Shown here piece after piece: positions 39,500 through 48,363 of a stretch of DNA of 64,000 nucleotides. The position numbers and the translations under genes were made by a program. The notes below the pieces were generated by a model. That model worked only from the letters and a program-made list of their open reading frames with translations. It was not told where the DNA came from and ran no database searches. How positions within the stretch are numbered: position 1 is the stretch's first letter; the number at the start of each line of letters is the position of its first letter. Source of the stretch: an archaeon (GTDB lineage Archaea; Micrarchaeota; Micrarchaeia; Anstonellales; Bilamarchaeaceae); assembly GCA_020053355.1 (NCBI GenBank), contig JAGVNI010000002.1, positions 41,610 to 105,609 on the forward strand. Direction: 5' to 3'.

Positions 39500-40779
39500 G
39501 CTATATGCCTTCCGCAATGGATGAAATCGCATACGGCGCCGGTGTGCCGGAATCCCCCGACCGAGCATTTCATTATCGCCCGCTCAAGGATGTCGAATGC
39601 CGTATCAGCATCGTCTTCGGCGGTCACATACGGGGGTATCATCCGTATGCCCTTCTGCCCGCACCCCAGGAGAAGCAGGCCGTTGCGCGCGCATTCGACG
39701 ATTAAATCATCGCGCATGGAAGCGTCTTTTAGGTCGAATGCCAGCATCAGCCCCAGGCCGCGCGGATTCGTTATGTTCCGGATGTCCCTCATGCGCCCAA
39801 GCATGTACTCCCCGAGCAGCAAGTTCCTGCGCAGGAGCTTTTCCTTCCGGATGATTTCGATTGTCTTCAATCCGATGGCCAAATCGATGATGTGCCCCCC
39901 GCCCCACGTGCTTGAAATCGCGCCTGGTTCCGGGAACATGGATTTCCTCGAGACGACTGCACCGACCTGCAGGGCTTTTGCCGAGCAGAATACGTCCGGT
40001 TGTATGCCATAGTGCTCGAATGCCCACCATCTGCCCGTCCTTCCCATGCCGGTCTGCACCTCATCCGAGATGTAAGGGATTCCGTTCGCTTTCGTTATGC
40101 GCCGCAGGTCTTCCACCATCTTTTTTGGCGCAATGTTGTATCCGCCTTCGCCCTGGACATGCTCGATTAGCACAAAGCCGATTTCGTCGGCTGACGCTTC
40201 GGAGCGGAGTATCCGCTCAAGTTCGGCTCCGGCAGACTCGTTGAATGGGAGCCGCATTGCCGGGAAGCGCATGTATCCCGCCTTATGGACCCGGTTAGAA
40301 TTGGTAAAGGAAAGCGCCCCCAGGGTCCTTCCATGCCAGCCTCCTGCCATGGATATGCCGAATTTGGTGGCGGGCCGCTTGCGCATGCAGATCTTCATGG
40401 CGTTCTCAACAGCCTCGGCGCCCGAATTAATCAGGAACGCGGCATCCATCGAGAAAGGGGATATCGACAGGAGCCCTTCGAGCATTTCAAGGTGCTCGCG
40501 AATGATGAAATCCTGGCCGGCGTATTTTATGGGGAACCGGTCCGAATAGGACTTGACGACCGCCAGCAGTTCCGGGTGGTTGTAGCCCAGTGGATTGGAC
40601 GCTATCTGGCTCGCGAAATCAAGGAATCGGTTGCCGTCGATATCCTCGCAGTATGGCCCAACGCCCTTTCCGGAAAAGACGAGGGGGTATGATACGGACC
40701 AGGCGCCGTTCTTCTGCTTGAGGCTTTTAAGGATTCGCAGCGATTTCGGCCCTGGAACCGGAGTTTTCATGCGTATCAT
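39496..40779 (-). CDS. Class III aminotransferase (PLP)
   Basis: A 427-residue class III aminotransferase. It has the family's INSGAEAVENAMK, GGWHGRTLGALSFT, YISDEVQTGMGRTG, the PLP lysine in CSAKALQVGAVV, and GGGHI near the C-terminus. Such enzymes act on 4-aminobutyrate, ornithine, acetylornithine, diaminobutyrate or lysine epsilon groups; this one is closest to GABA/ornithine-type by overall layout, but substrate cannot be set. TATATAAATT about 28 bases upstream marks a leaderless message. It overlaps the frameshifted zinc ribbon. Confidence 0.92.
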   Translation of the reverse strand: MIRMKTPVPGPKSLRILKSLKQKNGAWSVSYPLVFSGKGVGPYCEDIDGNRFLDFASQIASNPLGYNHPELLAVVKSYSDRFPIKYAGQDFIIREHLEMLEGLLSISPFSMDAAFLINSGAEAVENAMKICMRKRPATKFGISMAGGWHGRTLGALSFTNSNRVHKAGYMRFPAMRLPFNESAGAELERILRSEASADEIGFVLIEHVQGEGGYNIAPKKMVEDLRRITKANGIPYISDEVQTGMGRTGRWWAFEHYGIQPDVFCSAKALQVGAVVSRKSMFPEPGAISSTWGGGHIIDLAIGLKTIEIIRKEKLLRRNLLLGEYMLGRMRDIRNITNPRGLGLMLAFDLKDASMRDDLIVECARNGLLLLGCGQKGIRMIPPYVTAEDDADTAFDILERAIMKCSVGGFRHTGAVCDFIHCGRHIA

Positions 40780-40938
40780 GGATTCGGTCAGCCCCGAGAA
40801 AATTTATATATCTTCAGATGACTCCGGGCATTGAAATCCATTGGCACAGTAGCGAAACATATGTTTAAAAAACATTTGTTATAATTAATATAAATATGCG
40901 ATATTAAGGAAATCGCAATACTGCATTGGGGGATTTTA

Positions 40939-42012
40939 ATGTCTGAATGCGCAACAACAATCACCAAAGACGATTTCAAGATAGCCTTGGATACCTTAGC
41001 GCAAAATGCTAGCGGTCGCGATATCCAAGCCCTTATCTTGCTATGCGAAAAAACGCCTGAGGCACTAAGGGCGGGATTCTTTAATGGGCCGCTTCTTGTT
41101 GCACTTGATTCTATTCAAGAAGCCGACCCATCAGACCTGGATGGCTTGGTTAAACTCAAGGGAATTTCGGAAGAGGTGCTACTGAAAGCGGTACGGGGAT
41201 ACACGGAAGAAGGATTATTTATTATCCATTTACTTCTTGATCGGGACGATCTGACTCAAGGCGCCAGGTCCGGGATATGGAACGCTGTCTTTGAGATAGG
41301 TTTTGATAGCGATATCGGCGAAGGTAATGCTGATACCATCGCACATCTCCTGACTTATACAGATTTTCCTGAAGAAAAGAGAAACAACGTCCTTCAGGCT
41401 TTATCGGCTGCACTGGAAAACCCTTGCTCGGAGGGAGATGAAGCGGCACGGCATGTTTTACAAATGGACGCGGTTCCGCTAGACATCAGGAGAAAAGCGA
41501 TTACGCTGTGCGCAACAATGGGGGAACTGAGGTTCATTTTATCATGTTCACAAGACGAGGCACTCCCAGCACCCCTTCAGAAAACGGCCGCAGATTTAAT
41601 TGCCACAGTCATTAATTCCGGGGATACGGCCCTTTATGAATTGGTTTTGGCGTCAAAGCACGAATCGATGCCTGATTCGATGATTGCACAGCTGGAAGGT
41701 GCGTTGGCGAAACACCTGGTACCGGAGCCTTCTCGCGATACCGCGGAAAGTATCCTGGCCTTGAGGAATGAGGAACTGCAGGGTATCCCGGAAAGCATTC
41801 GCCAGCTGATAAGTCCGGTAATAGAAAGATGCCGGGCAAAAAAAGCAGAAGAAAACGCCCCCATCCCGAAAAAAGTCGCCCTTGAAAAAGCGAAATTTTA
41901 TGTGGGCCAAATCCAGGATTTGGACATTGGCGGCATACAGGCACCCCAACCCAGGAAATTTAACCCGCCGGAAAAACCGAAAACGGGCCCCAAGACGCCT
42001 AGAACATCTTAG
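40939..42012 (+). CDS. HEAT/ARM-like helical protein with Pro-rich tail
   Basis: A 357-residue helical protein with repeated pairs (for example EEVLLKAVRGYTEEGLFIIHLLL, DDLTQGARSGIWNAVFEIG), a likely HEAT-type solenoid of about seven or eight repeats, and a Pro/Lys-rich tail (PQPRKFNPPEKPKTGPK). GGGGGATTTT upstream of ATG 40939 is a ribosome site. Overlaps convergently with deoxyhypusine synthase by 14 bases. Probably a scaffold; no enzyme motif. Confidence 0.7.
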   Translation: MSECATTITKDDFKIALDTLAQNASGRDIQALILLCEKTPEALRAGFFNGPLLVALDSIQEADPSDLDGLVKLKGISEEVLLKAVRGYTEEGLFIIHLLLDRDDLTQGARSGIWNAVFEIGFDSDIGEGNADTIAHLLTYTDFPEEKRNNVLQALSAALENPCSEGDEAARHVLQMDAVPLDIRRKAITLCATMGELRFILSCSQDEALPAPLQKTAADLIATVINSGDTALYELVLASKHESMPDSMIAQLEGALAKHLVPEPSRDTAESILALRNEELQGIPESIRQLISPVIERCRAKKAEENAPIPKKVALEKAKFYVGQIQDLDIGGIQAPQPRKFNPPEKPKTGPKTPRTS

Positions 42013-43012
42013 CGAACTCCCACTTCTTCCTCGTCTTCCAGCTGCCCTTGTGGTAGGCATAGCTGGCAAGCAACGGGAGAACCGAGGTCGCCTCGGCGTA
42101 GACCATCTGCTCGTATGTGGTGTCCACCTTGCCCCAGGAGCTTGCCTCCTTGAGCGTGGAGCTCGAGCATGCGCCGTCGCGGACGTCCGCCACGGTTATC
42201 TGGATGGCGTATTTGTGCACCGGAACTTCCTTGCCCAGCACTTCCGCGCAGACGACGGTGTCCTGTGCGAAGTTTTTCGGGACGCCGCCACCTATCATGA
42301 GAAGGCCGCTTGTCGGGGCCGCCATCTTGATTTTCGTAAGCTCATAGAAGTCCTTGACTGAATCGATGGAAACGTGCTTTTCCGGGTGATTGTGCTGGTG
42401 GAGCACAAGTCCGAACCCTGCGCTGGAATCCGAGAATGCCGGGCAGAAAATCGGGACATTGTTCTCGAACGCCGCTTGGACGAGCGAATCCTTCTTCTTG
42501 GAGTTCTTCGTCAGCCACCGGCCCATCTCGCGGATGAACTCGCGCGAGGAATAGGGGCGCGGCTCTAGCGAATCCGCTATTTTTGTGATTGTCTTGTCGC
42601 ATTCCTGGAGCTGCTCCTCGTCGATATAAGTGTCGTAAATCCTGTCGATGTACCTCTCGCGCAGTTCAAGGTCGTTCACATACGGGGTTCCGCGGTAGTG
42701 CTTGTAGCCAAGCGCTTCGAAGAAATCCATGTCGACTATGCTGGCGCCGGTCGCCACAATCGCATCGACCATGTTGTTCTTGACCAGGTCGGTGTACAGG
42801 TTCATGCATCCACCTGCGCTCGTGCTTCCTGCGAGCGTAAGGATTACCGCGCAGTCCTTTTCTGAAAGCATCATGTCGTATATCTCGGCCGCACGCCCGA
42901 GGTCGCGGGAAGTGAACGACATCTTCTTCATCGCTTCCACGATTTCCACGGCGTTGATTTTCTTGATGTCGATGTGCTCCACGGTCGATTTCAGATAGTC
43001 CTTCTTTTCCAT
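41999..43012 (-). CDS. dys: Deoxyhypusine synthase
   Basis: A 337-residue enzyme that transfers the butylamine of spermidine to a lysine of eIF5A/aIF5A, the first step of hypusine formation. Family marks are TLAGSTSAGGC, VATGASIVDMD, PIFCPAFSDSSAGF, IGGGVPKN, and the active lysine in ASSWGKVDTTYEQ. ATG 43012 is set by AGGTGAT upstream; the longer frame is not needed. Requires NAD and spermidine. Its presence marks the organism as archaeal or eukaryotic. Confidence 0.96.
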   Translation of the reverse strand: MEKKDYLKSTVEHIDIKKINAVEIVEAMKKMSFTSRDLGRAAEIYDMMLSEKDCAVILTLAGSTSAGGCMNLYTDLVKNNMVDAIVATGASIVDMDFFEALGYKHYRGTPYVNDLELRERYIDRIYDTYIDEEQLQECDKTITKIADSLEPRPYSSREFIREMGRWLTKNSKKKDSLVQAAFENNVPIFCPAFSDSSAGFGLVLHQHNHPEKHVSIDSVKDFYELTKIKMAAPTSGLLMIGGGVPKNFAQDTVVCAEVLGKEVPVHKYAIQITVADVRDGACSSSTLKEASSWGKVDTTYEQMVYAEATSVLPLLASYAYHKGSWKTRKKWEFAKMF

Positions 43013-43059
43013 GCATATCACCTGTAGGATTTGAATCATGAATAAACGGGGAGAAAAAT

Positions 43060-43452
43060 TTAAAGGAGTTGCCTGATACGGCCGGCCATCTCCTCAAGCT
43101 CCTGCGGAGCCGCCTTCCTCGCGCGCGAAAAGCTCAATTCGCCGCCATGGTTAAGGGGCACGAGGTGGATATGCGCATGCGGGATTAGGAATCCCTCCAC
43201 GATGACGCCTACCCTCTTCGCTCCGGTCGCGTCCCGTATGGGGCCGGAGAGCGTTTTCACAGCATCGAATATGTCCCGATAATCCCGTGCGTCCATCCCA
43301 AAGACATTCTCGACATGCTCTTTAGGTATCACGAGCGTATGGCCGGGGTTGATGGGATTGATATCAAGAAAAGCCAACAGCTGGTCGTTTTCCCACAGCT
43401 TCGTGCACGGTATCTTCCCTGACGCGATTTTGCAGAAAATGCAGCCATCCAT
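43060..43452 (-). CDS. HIT-family nucleotide hydrolase/transferase
   Basis: A 130-residue HIT protein. The triad HAHIHLVPL is near the end, INPGHTLVIPKEH is the usual central strand-helix, and CIFCKI at the start can bind zinc as in bacterial HinT relatives. Members hydrolyse AMP-lysine, ADP-sugars or dinucleoside polyphosphates. Substrate unknown. It lies between deoxyhypusine synthase and the PUA-like gene on the same strand. Confidence 0.92.
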   Translation of the reverse strand: MDGCIFCKIASGKIPCTKLWENDQLLAFLDINPINPGHTLVIPKEHVENVFGMDARDYRDIFDAVKTLSGPIRDATGAKRVGVIVEGFLIPHAHIHLVPLNHGGELSFSRARKAAPQELEEMAGRIRQLL

Positions 43453-43485
43453 GGAGTTAATCCGAAGGAGCGCAATAAAAAAGCA

Positions 43486-43962
43486 TCAGATGAACCTGAG
43501 GTCGAGCCTTTTCGCCTTGGGAAGCTGGTTTTTGACATTCCCGAGCTGCAGCAGTCCGCAGCCCATGGGAAACGTTTGGTAACGCATGAGGATATAGCCG
43601 TCACGCAATGGGATCAACTGGGCCGGGCTGAGCTTGACATCCTGCCCCTTGGCGAAAATGAGCGCCTGCTCTTTGGTCAATTCGACATCGTTTTTGGTAA
43701 CATGGCGTCCCATCACCTGCAGCAGGTTGGTTGAGGGCTTCACAGAGCCGTTCACCCGAGCTATCAGGAGGCCTATGGTCGCAATCTTTGGCATGTCCGG
43801 GGCGCTCCGAGGCCCCAGGTAAATCCGCCCTTTGGAAGCGAGGTACATTCGGTAATCCTTGAACAGGTCCGGATGCAGGCCGAACCTCTCCTCAAGGTAA
43901 CCGAGGATTTTCCCGGAGATATCCTGGGGAGAGATGGTTTCGGATGAGCCTTTGCGCCTCAT
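43486..43962 (-). CDS. RsmF-type PUA-like domain protein (second pair)
   Basis: A 158-residue protein. The C-terminal pattern MRYQTFPMGCGLLQLGNVKNQLPKAKR (partly quoted: FPMGCGLL, VKNQLPKAKR) resembles the RNA-binding domain of RsmF-like methyltransferases, as does the protein at 17336-17776. Its ATG overlaps the methyltransferase stop (ATGA), so the two are co-translated. Probably an RNA-binding partner in trans. Confidence 0.68.
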   Translation of the reverse strand: MRRKGSSETISPQDISGKILGYLEERFGLHPDLFKDYRMYLASKGRIYLGPRSAPDMPKIATIGLLIARVNGSVKPSTNLLQVMGRHVTKNDVELTKEQALIFAKGQDVKLSPAQLIPLRDGYILMRYQTFPMGCGLLQLGNVKNQLPKAKRLDLRFI

Positions 43963-44885
43963 TTTTTCACCTTGGCCAAGAAAAAGCCGCCCGTATCGTT
44001 GTGGTGCGGCCATATGCGGACGGCTTTGCTGACCTCAGGGCTGAATTTCACCCCGTCCCACGCAGCGACAGTTCCAGATGCCTTCAAGCCGGGGAATGTT
44101 ATCGGTTCCAGCCGCGCATCCGGCCTCATCTTAAGCAGTTCGTCGACCACTGCTTCGTTCTCTTCCGGTGCGAACGTGCATGTGGAATACACCATGCTGC
44201 CCCCCGGGGCAAGGAGGTCGAACGCCTTCACAATCAGCTGTTTCTGGATTCTCGCGTATTTCTGGACCTCCCTGGCTGACCAGGTGTCGAAAACCTCCCA
44301 ATTCTTGCGTATAGTGCCTTCTGCAGAACACGGAGCATCGAGCAGGACGGCATCGAATTGCATATTAGTGAATGCGCAGAGGTCCCGGTTCGTTATTACG
44401 GTGTTCAGTGCCCCCGCCTTCTCAAGGTTGAATTTGAGCGCGCGTATGCGGCTGTAAGAGACGTCGTTGGCGATTAAGGTCCCCCGGTTTCCCATGAGCG
44501 CCGCAAGCTGCGTCGTCTTGGAGCCTGGGGCGGCGCACCCGTCCAGGACCATGCGGGCATCCGGCAGGATATCCCGGATAAGGAGGGGCGGGAGCATGGA
44601 GACGAGTTCCTGCATGTATATCGCCCCCGTGAAATGCTCCAGGCTGAAACCTGCATCAGGATTGTCGCAGACGAACGCATCATCGTACCAAGGCACCGGA
44701 GTGATCCCGATCCCATACACCAGAAAGCGCTCGGCCACTGCTGCCGGGGAGGACTTGAGGGTGTTCACCCGGAACGATTTTGGAAGCCTCCGCCCGAGGC
44801 TGGATAGGAATGCTTCTTCGTCATCCACAAGCGGGCAGTATCTCGCGCGGAAGGGCTCCGGGATTCGGCCGTATTCCGCGCTCAT
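43959..44885 (-). CDS. NOL1/NOP2/Sun-family RNA cytosine-5 methyltransferase (second copy)
   Basis: A 308-residue enzyme with motif I VLDGCAAPGSKTTQ, motif IV LLDAPCSAEGT, and motif VI YSTCTFAPEENE, all the catalytic parts. The N-terminal FRVNTLK and the QELVSMLPP region are standard. Differences from the copy at 17773 suggest a different RNA target (tRNA versus rRNA). Start ATG overlaps the stop of the upstream gene, and the stop overlaps the PUA-like gene, so three genes form a tight operon. Confidence 0.94.
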   Translation of the reverse strand: MSAEYGRIPEPFRARYCPLVDDEEAFLSSLGRRLPKSFRVNTLKSSPAAVAERFLVYGIGITPVPWYDDAFVCDNPDAGFSLEHFTGAIYMQELVSMLPPLLIRDILPDARMVLDGCAAPGSKTTQLAALMGNRGTLIANDVSYSRIRALKFNLEKAGALNTVITNRDLCAFTNMQFDAVLLDAPCSAEGTIRKNWEVFDTWSAREVQKYARIQKQLIVKAFDLLAPGGSMVYSTCTFAPEENEAVVDELLKMRPDARLEPITFPGLKASGTVAAWDGVKFSPEVSKAVRIWPHHNDTGGFFLAKVKK

Positions 44886-45439
44886 GCCTCATCCCTCCCG
44901 ATAAGTCCAGGGGGAATTGTCCGATGTATCAGGAAACCGGGCCTGGGCAGGAAAGATTTTTTCATATCGGCAAATATACGTTCCATAGTCTTCTTATGGG
45001 ATTCCGGTGCGCTCCATGTGAGTGAAAATACCATTCTGCCCGTAAAGAACATGACTCCGCCACCGAAGAAGGCGCGGCCGCCGGACTGGTAGCGGTATTC
45101 GCGCACGAATGCAGGCATCTTGTGGAAAACCGATTTGGTGACCGGCGTGAATATCCCGGAAGCGGGGCTTTCCAATTCAGACTTGGCATATTTTTGGAAT
45201 GAGAATTTTTCCGGAATCTGGGCGTCTATTGACACCGTGAACTGGCTGAGGCCGTTCGGCGGCTGGAACGAGATGGTGTATTTTCCCTCGACTACTGCGA
45301 TGTCCTCGTCGCATTTCCAGCCCTCCGGCACAAGCATCTCGAAATTGCCCATCCCGTCAGTAAATTTCCGAAACTGGGTGGGCTTCTCACGGATGCCGAA
45401 GCAGGATTTTATCCAGGATACGATGTCACCGCTCGGCAA
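44882..45439 (-). CDS. PsbP/Mog1-like hypothetical protein
   Basis: About 185 residues. The first methionines of the open frame overlap the upstream methyltransferase too far; TTG 45439 has AAGGAGG nine bases upstream, and ATG 45463 is an alternative. The body has GNFEMLVPEGW followed by strands and a helix (KTMERIFADMKKSF) in the order of the PsbP/DUF1795 fold. Function unknown. It is followed by the methyltransferase with an ATGA overlap. Confidence 0.6.
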   Translation of the reverse strand: MPSGDIVSWIKSCFGIREKPTQFRKFTDGMGNFEMLVPEGWKCDEDIAVVEGKYTISFQPPNGLSQFTVSIDAQIPEKFSFQKYAKSELESPASGIFTPVTKSVFHKMPAFVREYRYQSGGRAFFGGGVMFFTGRMVFSLTWSAPESHKKTMERIFADMKKSFLPRPGFLIHRTIPPGLIGRDEA

Positions 45440-46163
45440 TCCACAACGCCTCCTTGCAATCATCGTAGAACGGAGAATACCCGAATCCGCAGTAAACCCG
45501 AGGATTGCGGAAACCGGCCCCCTTGAGCAGGGCATCCATCTCCTCGACTGGGACATAGCCCAGGTCCATCAGAAACTCCCTGGGCTTCTCCTTCCCTTGC
45601 CTCAGGATTATCTTGTAATGCCCAATCCGCCCGATAGGCTCGTAATCCAGGAACCATTCGAGGGAATATCTCTTGCCATCCTTCGCACTCAGCTCCTCGT
45701 AATCGAATTTGTGGTATCCGCCCTGCATCTCCATTTCGGCTTTCGATGGATTGTAGGTGTGGAGAATGAGGCATCCTCCGGGAGTGAGGTGCTCGCGGAA
45801 ATTGGCCAGCGTCTTTTTGCGGGCCGAATCATCCTTCAGGTGCAGGAAGCTCCGGTAAGGGACGATAATCAATTTGAACCGTTTTTCCAGCTTGAAGTCC
45901 CCCATGTCGGCATGCACTGCGTTGGCCCCGATTCCGAGCGATGTCGCCTTGTCATGGAGTTTTTCCAGCATGCCTTGCGAGAGGTCGATGCCCACTGCGT
46001 CAATCCCTTCCTGGAGCAGCCTGAGCAGTATCCTGCCGGTTCCGCACGCCACCTCAAGGACAGGCCCCTGCGCGTTGCGCGCCTCCTTCAGGTAGAAATC
46101 AAGGTCAATATGGTCGGAGTAAATCATGTCGTAATACTCCGCCATCTCGTCGTAGACATCCAT
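45426..46163 (-). CDS. SAM-dependent methyltransferase (class I)
   Basis: A 245-residue protein with motif I VLEVACGTGRIL and later DAVGIDLSQGML, ANAVHADMGDF, and LIIVPYRSFLHL, the usual order of a class I methyltransferase of the ubiquinone/glycine N-methyltransferase type. Substrate unknown. ATG 46163 is preferred over TTG 46217 because ATTAATTA about 30 bases before it can act as a TATA box. Divergent from the DNA polymerase gene. Confidence 0.88.
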   Translation of the reverse strand: MDVYDEMAEYYDMIYSDHIDLDFYLKEARNAQGPVLEVACGTGRILLRLLQEGIDAVGIDLSQGMLEKLHDKATSLGIGANAVHADMGDFKLEKRFKLIIVPYRSFLHLKDDSARKKTLANFREHLTPGGCLILHTYNPSKAEMEMQGGYHKFDYEELSAKDGKRYSLEWFLDYEPIGRIGHYKIILRQGKEKPREFLMDLGYVPVEEMDALLKGAGFRNPRVYCGFGYSPFYDDCKEALWIAER

Positions 46164-46216
46164 CAGGTTCAATTCCGAAGGCAAACTAATTAATCCTTCC
46201 CGGAGGATATTGGCCA

Positions 46217-47263
46217 ATGTACCTGCACCTGGATATGGACTATTTCTTCGCCCAGCTGGAGGAGAAGCGCAGGCCCATGGCTGCCGGCAAAATCATCGTC
46301 GTCTGCGTGTTCAGCGGAAGGACCGCGGATTCCGGCGTGGTCAGCACGGTGAATTACCCCGGGCGGGCGCTAGGAATCCATTCGGGCATGCCGATTGCGT
46401 TTGCCAGGAAGCGCGCGCCTCCGGCGGATTCGATTTTCATCCCCGTCGACCATGAATACTATTCGCAGGCATCGGTGCAGATAGACCGGATAATCCGCAA
46501 CATGTGCGCCAAGGTCGTCCAGGCGAGCATCGACGAATGGAACGTCGAGGATGCCATTGCGGAGGGGAAGGCGCCCGCGCTTAAGGAAAAAATCAGAACC
46601 GCTCTCGGCCTTGCTTGCTCGGTCGGCGTAGCGCCATCATTGCTCGGGGCGAAGATGGCGGCCTCGAAATCAAAGCCCGACGGCCTGCTCATTCTCAATA
46701 AGGCTGGCGAAAGGAAACTGATTGGCCGCTCGGATGTGGAAAAAGTCCCTGGAATAGGACCGAAAACAGCCGAAGCGTTGCGTTCATTGGGGGCGGACAG
46801 GGTTGATGATATCTCCAAACTCGACCCGCTGGTACTTGTCGAGACGTTCGGCAGGAAGAGCGGGGCATGGCTGCATGACTTAGGGCGCGGATGGTACGAC
46901 TCCGGCCTCGGAGAGGAGAAGGGTCAGGAGGAAGTCAGCCATATGGGGACGCTCAAGGAGAAAACCCGCGACCCGTACCTGCTTCTTTCAAAACTCGCTG
47001 AACTGGAGGCCGAAGCAAGGGAAAGGCTTATGCACATGAAAAAATCATACAAGACGCTTTCACTTATTTTTGTGACCGATGACCTCCGTTCGCATACGAA
47101 ATCCGTATCATTCCGGAACCCCAGGGCATGGAACGAGGACATCACGAAAGATAAAGAGGCTCTGGTCCGTGAATTCCTGGCAGGCAACCCGCTTGATATC
47201 CGGCGAATCGGCATCCGTTTCGGAAATTTCCTGGATTTGGGCGGGCAGACCACCCTTTTTTGA
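46217..47263 (+). CDS. dinB: Y-family DNA polymerase (Dpo4/DinB-type)
   Basis: A 348-residue translesion polymerase. LDMDYFFAQLEE gives the first catalytic Asp and the Phe gate; SIDEW supplies the second Asp/Glu pair, but the residue after SIDE is Trp instead of the usual small one. KPDGLL and the helix-hairpin-helix KVPGIGPKTAEAL follow. It ends in QTTLF, a short PCNA-binding motif. GGAGG is found about ten bases before ATG 46217. Probably active; lesion range unknown. Confidence 0.93.
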   Translation: MYLHLDMDYFFAQLEEKRRPMAAGKIIVVCVFSGRTADSGVVSTVNYPGRALGIHSGMPIAFARKRAPPADSIFIPVDHEYYSQASVQIDRIIRNMCAKVVQASIDEWNVEDAIAEGKAPALKEKIRTALGLACSVGVAPSLLGAKMAASKSKPDGLLILNKAGERKLIGRSDVEKVPGIGPKTAEALRSLGADRVDDISKLDPLVLVETFGRKSGAWLHDLGRGWYDSGLGEEKGQEEVSHMGTLKEKTRDPYLLLSKLAELEAEARERLMHMKKSYKTLSLIFVTDDLRSHTKSVSFRNPRAWNEDITKDKEALVREFLAGNPLDIRRIGIRFGNFLDLGGQTTLF

Positions 47264-47346
47264 AAAAGCGGCCAAAAGCATAGCTTTTTATACCCTTTTT
47301 ACCATAAATGATAACATCAATAAATTACCATCAGAGGTGGGTTTGA

Positions 47347-47508
47347 ATGATTGGAACTATCAATAATCTGGTCAGCAGGGTAGTCAGCACCGTCAGCGGT
47401 CCGCTCCATACCTGGGGCCCGAAGCAGGTAAAGAAGAAATCTGCGAAGGCTGCCAAGGTCAAGGGCAAGAAGTGCGTCGGCTGCGGCAAGAAGTGCAAGT
47501 GCAACTGA
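47347..47508 (+). CDS. 53-residue basic protein with Cys-rich end
   Basis: A short frame with GAGGTGGGTTTGA upstream. A hydrophobic-amphipathic first half (MIGTINNLVSRVVSTVSG) leads into a Lys-rich segment and a KKCVGCGKKCKCN end that could bind zinc or a metal cluster. Convergent with dphB and 83 bases after the polymerase gene. No family recognised. Confidence 0.6.
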   Translation: MIGTINNLVSRVVSTVSGPLHTWGPKQVKKKSAKAAKVKGKKCVGCGKKCKCN

Positions 47509-47521
47509 GCCTTAATTTTTT

Positions 47522-48229
47522 TCAGATAAGGGAATCGAGATACTCCCGTTCCACGGGATGAAGCTTGGCAGGCACGATTATCGTGAAAGGAGCCCTGCCC
47601 AAATCCTTCTTTTTCAAATCATCCAGGGTGCCATAGGATATTTTCTCATCCTCATGCCCGACCCTGGAGAGGACAACGGCATCAGGGAATTCCGAGAGCA
47701 TATCCAGGGCCGCCCGGGCCTCCATCGGAGCCGGTTCGGTATCCAGAAGGACCAGCGTGTGGAGGTCCCTCTTACGGTTCTCTCGGATGATGCCAAGCGA
47801 TGACGTTGGTTTGTAGTTGGGCCTCGGATTCACAAGCGACGCAGTTTTGCCGAAGCGGTACATCTGCAGGCCGGCTCTCGCCGGGGCGATGGAATGGATT
47901 GATGAGTTGTGGATGACCCGCACCGGGACTCCCTTCTGCCTTGCCTCTATAACGAGCGTAATGTGCGTTGTGGCGGTAAGGGGGTCTCCTGAGGCAAGTA
48001 TGCAGACATCCACCGATTGCGCCTTATCGATGAGATATGAGCTTTCCAGGTGGCTCCGGTCAAGTGGGGTGATTGGCTTGCCCACCAGGCGGGCGAGGGC
48101 GGAAATCCGCTCCGGCTCGATTGGATTGGTATATGTCTCGATGAACGCTTCCTTGCAGGATTTCAGTGCATCAATGCCGGATAGCGTCAGGTCGAAGGCA
48201 ACGCCAGTCCCGATAAGAATGAGCGCCAT
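47522..48229 (-). CDS. dphB: Diphthine synthase
   Basis: A 235-residue methyltransferase that adds methyl groups during diphthamide formation on elongation factor 2. Marks are LILIGTGVAFDLTLSGIDAL, ILASGDPLTATTH, VIHNSSIHSI and RFGKTASLVNP, all typical of archaeal DphB (tetrapyrrole methylase fold). TTTAAA about 28 bases upstream suggests a leaderless message. Together with dys it marks archaeal translation factor modification. Confidence 0.95.
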   Translation of the reverse strand: MALILIGTGVAFDLTLSGIDALKSCKEAFIETYTNPIEPERISALARLVGKPITPLDRSHLESSYLIDKAQSVDVCILASGDPLTATTHITLVIEARQKGVPVRVIHNSSIHSIAPARAGLQMYRFGKTASLVNPRPNYKPTSSLGIIRENRKRDLHTLVLLDTEPAPMEARAALDMLSEFPDAVVLSRVGHEDEKISYGTLDDLKKKDLGRAPFTIIVPAKLHPVEREYLDSLI

Positions 48230-48363
48230 GGTCTAGATGACTGGCAAAACATTTAAAAACCAACCCCGCCATATCATACTTTGCGACACAATATACCAAA
48301 ACCATCAGATTGATTGAGATGCCGCCAAAGCCTTCCGTGCGCATGCATGGCAGGAGATTCACG

